A stretch of 28,293 nt of DNA from Collinsella sp. (GTDB lineage Bacteria > Actinomycetota > Coriobacteriia > Coriobacteriales > Coriobacteriaceae). Of the stretch, positions 23,928 through 28,293 are shown one piece after another. The stretch's first letter is position 1. Every line of letters starts with the position of its first letter. The DNA is taken from contig DXLY01000015.1 of the NCBI GenBank assembly GCA_019414465.1, forward strand, positions 1 to 28,293. Reading direction: 5' to 3'. Below the pieces are notes generated by a model, which had not been told where the DNA came from, ran no database searches, and saw only the letters and a program-made list of their open reading frames with translations. Made by a program: the position numbers and the translations under genes.

Positions 23928-24611
23928 TTATTCGCCCTCCTCGACAACCTCAAGCGAATATCCCTGATTGCGCGATGCGCGGATGGCCACGTTGGCACCC
24001 AGCGCCGTCAGCTTTTTGCGCAGGTACGAGATATAGACCCACACTACGTTGGCGCCTTCGGGCGCATCCTCACCCCAAACCTCGAGCATCAGACGTTCGG
24101 TGGGCATACGCGTGCCGGCGTTGCGCATAAAGAGCTCCATAAGCTGAAACTCACGATTGGCCAGGTGCTCCTCGCCCAAGGGACCCACAAGCGTGCACGA
24201 TGCCGTGTCGAGGCGCATATTGCCCACACTGAGCGTCGTGGCGTCAATTGCCGTCGCGGCACGCGTCATGGCACGAATGCGAGCGAGCAGTTCCTTGGCG
24301 GCAAACGGCTTGGTCAGATAATCGTTGGCACCGGCATCCAGGCCCTCGACCTTATCGGACACCTCGCTTTTTGCCGTGAGCATGATGATGGGCAGTCGCT
24401 TACCGGCGGCACGTGTGCGCTTGAGCACCTCAATTCCATCCATGCCGGGCATCATGATGTCCAGGATTGCGGCGTCATAGTCGTTGGCGAGCAGATATTC
24501 GAGCGCCGTCAGACCGTCGAGCGCGGTGTCGACCTCGTAGTCGCTATGTTGAAGAATCGCGGTAAGGGCGCGGGAGAGGCCGGGTTCGTCCTCGGCAAGC
24601 ATCAGTTTCAT
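23928..24611 (-). CDS. OmpR/PhoB-family response regulator
   Basis: 227 residues. Receiver domain (1-120) with acidic Glu7-Asp8, phosphoacceptor Asp51 in AILDIMMPGMDG, Thr79 and Lys101 (LTKPF); then a winged-helix DNA-binding domain (about 130-222) with LGEEHLANREFQLMELFMRNAG and VWVYISYLRKKL. It is the first gene of the regulator-kinase-ATPase-permease cluster. CCTTAGC direct repeats 11 bp apart lie about 65-85 nt upstream, the pattern bound by this regulator family, so autoregulation is likely. AAAGGAG precedes the ATG by about 6 nt. Confidence 0.95.
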   Translation of the reverse strand: MKLMLAEDEPGLSRALTAILQHSDYEVDTALDGLTALEYLLANDYDAAILDIMMPGMDGIEVLKRTRAAGKRLPIIMLTAKSEVSDKVEGLDAGANDYLTKPFAAKELLARIRAMTRAATAIDATTLSVGNMRLDTASCTLVGPLGEEHLANREFQLMELFMRNAGTRMPTERLMLEVWGEDAPEGANVVWVYISYLRKKLTALGANVAIRASRNQGYSLEVVEEGE

Positions 24612-24655
24612 GGTTGCTCCTTTGGCGCACGGCTATACAAGTTTCGATACTGCCG

Positions 24656-24694
24656 ATGATAGCGCACCGTCAGCCTCCTTAGCGCAGCCTTAGC
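24656..24694 (-). promoter_or_regulatory. Predicted response-regulator box and promoter of the two-component operon
   Basis: On the minus strand GCTAAGG occurs twice, at 24694-24688 and 24683-24677, start-to-start spacing 11 nt (CTAAGG-N5-CTAAGG). A -10-like TATCAT is at 24661-24656; the -35 position 17 nt upstream falls inside the second repeat. OmpR/PhoB regulators bind 11-bp direct repeats that overlap the -35 of activated promoters, so this fits positive autoregulation. Confidence 0.6.
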
Positions 24695-24778
24695 TGCTCA
24701 ACCTGCGCGTTTTCAAATACGCAGGATATGGCTTAGCCAAACTTAAGGCGCAGACGCCGAGCGCCTGGACGCATGCCA

Positions 24779-24812
24779 GCCGCGAAAAGACAGCGACTCG
24801 TCCTTTCGCGGC
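24779..24812 (-). terminator. Possible terminator downstream of the alkyltransferase gene
   Basis: GCCGCGAAA (24779-24787) pairs perfectly with TTTCGCGGC (24804-24812), loop 16 nt. It starts 27 nt after the stop of the alkyltransferase gene. No T run follows on either strand. Confidence 0.4.
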
Positions 24813-24839
24813 GTCCTAGTTATGCAAAGTGTTCGAGCG

Positions 24840-25418
24840 TTACTCCTCGTACGCGCCCTCAAGCCGCAGCAGCCACTCCTTGCGATCAAGCCCGCCGGCA
24901 TATCCGTTGAGCGATCCGTCGGCCGCCACCACGCGATGGCACGGCACGATAATCGAAACAGGATTGCGAGCGACCGCGGCCCCCACGGCACGGGGAGACA
25001 CAACGGGCGCCTCGTTTCCCGGTACACGATGTCGAGCCGCAACACGCTGGGAGATCTCACCATACGTAGCGACCTCGCCACGCGGAATAGAAAGCAGCTC
25101 GTACCAAACTTCACGCTGAAACGCCGTGCCAATCATATGCAACGGCGGCGTAAACCGAGGCTCCTGCCCTGCAAAATAAGCATTCAGCCAAGCCCAGGAA
25201 CGCTCAAGCACCGAAGAGGCCGCACCATTTGCCGGACTCACCGACGACATGCCACCAATACCGGAAACCGCGTCGGCGCCTTCAACATGTTCGGAGTCTT
25301 CCCGGAGAAGCGTGGAACCAAAGTGCTCCTGTCCCTCAAACCAAAGCCCCGTCAGACCGCGGCCATCAGCGGCAAGCAGGATTTCGCCCAAAGGCGAAGT
25401 AAACGTCGTCGTGACCAC
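24840..25418 (-). CDS. ogt: Methylated-DNA--protein-cysteine S-methyltransferase
   Basis: 192 residues. The active-site PCHRVV motif is at 159-164 (Cys160), with RAVGAAVARNP before it, GEVATYGEI for the DNA-binding helix, and NGYAGGLDRKEWLL after it. It transfers alkyl groups from O6-alkylguanine to its own cysteine, a single-use repair reaction. The N-terminal domain resembles Ogt rather than Ada; no Ada regulatory domain is present. The GTG start at 25418 has AAAGGAG about 7 nt upstream. It is separated from the exporter cluster by about 230 nt with a weak hairpin. Confidence 0.92.
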   Translation of the reverse strand: MVTTTFTSPLGEILLAADGRGLTGLWFEGQEHFGSTLLREDSEHVEGADAVSGIGGMSSVSPANGAASSVLERSWAWLNAYFAGQEPRFTPPLHMIGTAFQREVWYELLSIPRGEVATYGEISQRVAARHRVPGNEAPVVSPRAVGAAVARNPVSIIVPCHRVVAADGSLNGYAGGLDRKEWLLRLEGAYEE

Positions 25419-25495
25419 CAGCGGCTCCTTTCAAAACTCCGCAACATGATACCGCGAATTGCGCAGACAACCTACGCAACCCCAAAGTGCCCCTA

Positions 25496-25585
25496 GGCAG
25501 CAGGCGCGAACGCGCCGCAGCTGCCGGCCGCGCTCCGCAGTCCCCAAAGGCGGCAGGCGCGAAGCGCCGGGGTCGCCGCCGGGAC
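25496..25585. other. Two tandem GC hairpins with compensatory differences
   Basis: Hairpin a (25496-25525): GGCAGC pairs with GCTGCC around an inner GGCGC/GCGCC stem. Hairpin b (25540-25585): outer GTCCC/GGGAC, then GGCGGC (25549-25554) with GCCGCC (25575-25580), then GGCGC-GAA-GCGCC. The two share the ladder GGC(A/G)GC-A-GGCGC, and the A in one arm is matched by T in the other arm, G by C, so the pairing is kept. CTCCGCA (25533-25539) beside hairpin b echoes the core of the structured element at 25679-25808. They lie in the 260-nt gap between the asd 3' element and the alkyltransferase start; no gene was seen there. Confidence 0.65.
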
Positions 25586-25678
25586 TAGGGCCCGCAACAG
25601 CCACGTGCCCCCACATCAGCCCAGCGGCCCCAACCAACAACGGCCCCATCGCAGGCCGCTCGCAACAGCGTCACCGCA

Positions 25679-25808
25679 GGCGGGGGCCGGGCTTAGTTTT
25701 CAGAACACTCCGCAGACCAGTGTGGCGCCTTGTCCGCGGCTCCGAAGGAGCAGGACAAGGCGCCACACATGGTCGAGGACGTTCTGAAAACTAAGCCCGG
25801 CCCCCGCC
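25679..25808 (-). other. Structured 3' element, copy 2 (28-bp outer stem, inner hairpin, conserved core)
   Basis: Outer arms 25679-25706 and 25781-25808 pair perfectly over 28 bp. The inner stem is TGTGGCGCCTTGTCC (25721-25735) with its complement at 25753-25767, capped by GCTCC-GAA-GGAGC. Read on the minus strand the internal loop is GTCCTCGACCATG on the 5' side and CTGGTCTGCGGAGT on the 3' side, with GACCA pairing TGGTC, and TGCGGTGAC follows. It matches the element after pfkA in plan, core, GGGCTTA position and tail. It starts 12 nt after the asd stop in sense direction. No T run follows. Confidence 0.9.
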
Positions 25809-25820
25809 GGACAGGTCACA

Positions 25821-26846
25821 CTACTCGCAGAGCAGCTTAGCGATCTGGACGGCGTTGGTTGCCGCGCCCTTACGGATTTGGTCGCCGCAGCACCAGAAGG
25901 TGATGCCGCGCGCGGCCTCGGGATTCGAGATGTCGCGGCGCACGCGGCCGACCCAGATCAGGTCCTGGTCGGAGGTATCCATCGGCATGGGGAAGCGATC
26001 GTGCGTATCCTCGGCGCTCATATCGTCAACCAGCTTGACGCCGGGAGCGGCAGCCAGCGCAGCACGGGCCTCCTCAACCGTAATATCACGCTCGAACTCG
26101 AGCGTAATGCTCTCGGAGTGCGAGCGCAGCACAGGCACGCGCACGCAGGTGCAGTTCACGCGCAGCTCGGGCAGGTGCATGATCTTGCGGCCCTCGTTTT
26201 GCAGCTTCATCTCCTCGGAGGTAAAGCCCTCCTCCTTGACGCCACCGATCTGCGGAATCAAGTTGCTCGCCAGCTGGGCGGCAAATGCGCGCGGCTCGGG
26301 AATCTCCTCGCCACGACCCAGGGCGGCAAGCTGCGCTTCGAGCTCGGCCATACCGGGAGCGCCGGCACCCGAAGCCGCCTGATACGTCGAGACGATCATA
26401 CGCTTCACGCCGGCGAGCTGATGCAACGGCCATGTGGGAACCAGGCCGATGATGGTCGCACAGTTGGGGTTGGCGATAAGGCCGTGATGCCACTTAATAT
26501 CGTCGGCATTGATCTCGGGCACGACCAGCGGCACCTCGGGATCCATGCGGAAGGCGTGGCTGTTGTCGACCACGACGGCGCCGCGCTTGACGGCCTCGGG
26601 CAGTAGCTCCTTCGCGATGTCGTCGCCGGCGGCTCCAAGCACAATGTCACAACCCTCAAAGGCCTCGGGACAAGCCTCTTCGATCACGATCTGCTCGCCG
26701 CGGAACTCGACGGTCTTGCCCGCAGAACGCGCGCTCGCCAGCAGCTTGAGCTTGCCAACCGGGAACTCCTGCTCGTTTAGGCACTCGAGCATCTGGGTGC
26801 CCACGGCTCCCGTCGCGCCCAAAATAGCAACCGTGTACTGTTTCAT
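25821..26846 (-). CDS. asd: Aspartate-semialdehyde dehydrogenase
   Basis: 341 residues. N-terminal NADP-binding GATGAVG (10-16), the catalytic Cys129 in ANPNCATI, STYQAASGAGAPGMAEL, and the catalytic His243 in RSHSESITLEF. It reduces aspartyl phosphate to the semialdehyde, the branch point to lysine/diaminopimelate, threonine and methionine. The start at 26846 has AAAGGGGGA directly upstream; the frame continues to 27002 but that part crosses a terminator-like hairpin and is not coding. It lies 173 nt after the aspartate kinase gene on the same strand, the expected pathway partner. A structured element begins 12 nt after its stop. Confidence 0.95.
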   Translation of the reverse strand: MKQYTVAILGATGAVGTQMLECLNEQEFPVGKLKLLASARSAGKTVEFRGEQIVIEEACPEAFEGCDIVLGAAGDDIAKELLPEAVKRGAVVVDNSHAFRMDPEVPLVVPEINADDIKWHHGLIANPNCATIIGLVPTWPLHQLAGVKRMIVSTYQAASGAGAPGMAELEAQLAALGRGEEIPEPRAFAAQLASNLIPQIGGVKEEGFTSEEMKLQNEGRKIMHLPELRVNCTCVRVPVLRSHSESITLEFERDITVEEARAALAAAPGVKLVDDMSAEDTHDRFPMPMDTSDQDLIWVGRVRRDISNPEAARGITFWCCGDQIRKGAATNAVQIAKLLCE

Positions 26847-26920
26847 GCTTCCCCCTTTAAAGGTTATGGCTTTTGCCCGCACGCCGAGCAGGCCGATTAT
26901 TGTTGCCAGTGTATACAAGA

Positions 26921-26947
26921 ACGGGGCGGACACGAAACCCGCCCCGT
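26921..26947 (-). terminator. Hairpin between the aspartate kinase and asd genes
   Basis: ACGGGGCGG (26921-26929) and CCGCCCCGT (26939-26947) form a perfect 9-bp stem; on the minus strand TTCTTGTA follows. Likely a partial terminator or attenuator reducing read-through from the kinase gene into asd. Confidence 0.65.
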
Positions 26948-26977
26948 CGAAACGAAACCGAAATGAAACGCCCCGCC

Positions 26978-27009
26978 GTAGATTTTTGAGACATGACCCC
27001 AAAATCTAC
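26978..27009. repeat. GTAGATTTT/AAAATCTAC hairpin after the aspartate kinase gene
   Basis: GTAGATTTT (26978-26986) and AAAATCTAC (27001-27009) pair perfectly with a 14-nt loop containing GAGACATGAC. It begins 10 nt after the kinase stop. The arms are AT-rich against a GC-rich background, like the arms of the array at 3149-3369, and share the TGTCTCA string on the minus strand. Confidence 0.7.
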
Positions 27010-27019
27010 CGAGCAGTCG

Positions 27020-28293
27020 CTACTTTTTGAGCGCAGCCAGAGCGGGATCGACCGGCGCGGGAGCCTCCAAGTCGGAGACCTTCACAATGCCGTTCTCATC
27101 GGAGAAGGCACGGTAAATGGTCTGAATCGCCAGGTCGAAGTCTTTCTCCTCGACACCGATAATGATGTTGATCTCGTCGCAGCTCTGCGAAATCATACGC
27201 ACGCTCACGCCGGCCTGGCCAAGCATGCCAAACAAATGGCCCGAGATACCCGCGCGACCGCGCAGGTTACGGCCGACGGTCGCGATGAGCGCCAAGCCCT
27301 CGACAACCTCGATCTCGAGCGGCTCGACCTCCTGCTGGATGTCGCCCACGAGTGAGTACAGCGAATCGTGCACATCCTGCTCCTGCACCACGGCGCCAAA
27401 GCGGTCGACGCCGGTGGGCATGTGCTCGACGGAAACGTCATAACGCTCGAAGACCGAAAGCGCGCGGCGCATAAAGCCGACACGGGGCTTGGTGCGGTCG
27501 CGGGCCACGTTGATGGCGACAAAGCCACGCTTGCCGGTCACGCCGGTAATGATGGGCTCCGCCTCGCCCTCATCAGCCGTCTCGCTAATGATGGTGCCGG
27601 GGTCCTGCGGCGCATTGGTGTTCTTGATGACCAGCGGAATGCCCGCCTCACGCACGGGGAACACGGCTTCCTCGTGCAGAACGCTTGCGCCCATGTACGA
27701 AAGCTCGCGCAGCTCCTCATAGGTAACGCGCGCAATGGGCTGAGCCTCGGGAACAATACGCGGATCGGCAGAATAGAAGCCCGAGACGTCGGTCCAGTTC
27801 TCGTACAGGTCGGCGCCTAGGCACTTAGCCAGGATCGAGCCCGAGATATCGCCGCCGCCACGATCGAGCAGCTTGATCTGGCCCTCTCGCGTCGCGCCGT
27901 AGAAGCCGGGCATAACAAAGCCGCCCTGCTGGCCGTACTCCTGCACCAGCTCGGAGGTGCGGTTCATGCTGAGCGTACCGTCGTGATGGAATGCCACAAC
28001 CGTTGCGGCGTCCAGGAACGGCAGGCCCAGGTACTCGGCCATCAGGCGAGCGGTGAAGTACTCGCCGCGGCTCACAAGCTCCTCGGTGGAGTAGCCGCCC
28101 GAGCGGGCGCGCTCGGCAAAGGCCGCGAACTCCTCGCGGATGGGATAGGTGAGCTCCAGCTCGTCGGCAATATCAAAGTAGCGCTGGCCGATATCCTCGA
28201 GCAGCTCCTCACACGACACGTGGTACTTAACGTGAGCATTAACCAGGTAGAGCAGGTCGGTCACCTTGGTGTCGCCCTTAAAGCGGCGACCGC
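27020..28293 (-). CDS. lysC: Aspartate kinase, N-terminus outside the window
   Basis: About 424 residues are visible. The frame is open to the window edge: codons before the GTG at 28264 read RRFKGDTK, continuing into VTDLLYLVNAH, an internal kinase sequence, so that GTG is not the start and the N-terminal KFGGSS motif lies beyond 28293. Visible kinase motifs include GFYGATREGQIKLLDRGGGDISGSILAKCLGADLYENWTDVSG.YSADPRIV, then MGASVLHEEAVFPV. Two ACT regulatory domains fill the C-terminus (about the last 160 residues), so feedback control by lysine and/or threonine is likely. It phosphorylates aspartate and feeds the Asd encoded downstream. Ends ALAALKK. Confidence 0.95.
   Translation of the reverse strand, partial: GRRFKGDTKVTDLLYLVNAHVKYHVSCEELLEDIGQRYFDIADELELTYPIREEFAAFAERARSGGYSTEELVSRGEYFTARLMAEYLGLPFLDAATVVAFHHDGTLSMNRTSELVQEYGQQGGFVMPGFYGATREGQIKLLDRGGGDISGSILAKCLGADLYENWTDVSGFYSADPRIVPEAQPIARVTYEELRELSYMGASVLHEEAVFPVREAGIPLVIKNTNAPQDPGTIISETADEGEAEPIITGVTGKRGFVAINVARDRTKPRVGFMRRALSVFERYDVSVEHMPTGVDRFGAVVQEQDVHDSLYSLVGDIQQEVEPLEIEVVEGLALIATVGRNLRGRAGISGHLFGMLGQAGVSVRMISQSCDEINIIIGVEEKDFDLAIQTIYRAFSDENGIVKVSDLEAPAPVDPALAALKK

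Noticed and set aside
26847..27002. N-terminal extension of asd to 27002
   Set aside because: It crosses a 9-bp hairpin, lacks similarity, and AAAGGGGGA places the start at 26846.
28262..28264. GTG at 28264 as start of the aspartate kinase
   Set aside because: The frame stays open to the window edge and the codons before it encode RRFKGDTK, conserved internal kinase sequence.

Overview
The window is a 28.3 kb stretch of a GC-rich bacterial chromosome. Gene content suggests a gut actinobacterium of the class Coriobacteriia, probably Collinsella or a close relative. The pointers are a Tat-type lipoprotein signal, a methionine aminopeptidase with an N-terminal SEC-C zinc motif, a phosphofructokinase with mixed ATP/PPi-type motifs, and small hairpin repeats built on ACCTGTCCC next to gene ends. 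This placement is inference; there is no rRNA or other marker gene. No tRNA, rRNA, IS transposase, prophage gene or CRISPR array was seen.

Layout. Positions 1-1084 (minus): HD-domain phosphohydrolase followed by a truncated integral membrane protein of the CmpB-like family. 1313-3094 (plus): an atypical deoxyxylulose-phosphate-synthase-like enzyme. 3095-3551: a terminator, a three-unit array of long-loop inverted repeats, and a good promoter. 3552-6977 (plus): a complete polar amino acid (glutamate/glutamine type) ABC importer, followed at 7030-7839 by a C26-family gamma-glutamyl amidohydrolase. 7949-10210 (minus): a signalling pair, a REC/HD-GYP protein with a broken GGDEF domain and a stand-alone Hpt protein. 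10422-11219 (minus): alpha/beta hydrolase. 11445-14334 (plus): radical SAM protein, methionine aminopeptidase, D-2-hydroxyacid dehydrogenase. 14592-15977 (minus): M18 aminopeptidase. 16139-18444 (plus): membrane-anchored choloylglycine-hydrolase-like Ntn enzyme and 6-phosphofructokinase. 18988-24611 (minus): two-component system plus a large FtsX-type ABC exporter, a likely cell-envelope or peptide-stress module. 24840-25418 (minus): O6-alkylguanine-DNA alkyltransferase. 25821-28293 (minus): aspartate kinase (N-terminus outside the window) and aspartate-semialdehyde dehydrogenase, the entry to lysine, threonine and methionine synthesis.

The protein-coding genes are mostly housekeeping; the unusual material lies between them. 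The main find is a pair of related structured elements, one 23 nt after the pfkA stop (18468-18588, plus) and one 12 nt after the asd stop (25808-25679, minus). Each has a perfect 28-bp outer stem, an inner hairpin, a conserved internal-loop core (GTCCTC opposite TGCGGA) and a conserved TGCGGTRAC tail. The stems differ in sequence but keep pairing, so there is covariation between the two copies, and both lie in the sense direction of the gene they follow. I do not recognise this as a named RNA or DNA element. Other intergenic structures include the 3149-3369 array with three identical 25-nt spacers, a 20-bp inverted repeat just upstream of the methionine aminopeptidase promoter, four copies of a 37-41 nt hairpin repeat (two of which supply the TAA stop codon of a gene), a ~230-bp imperfect inverted repeat at 18626-18880, and tandem covarying hairpins at 25496-25585.
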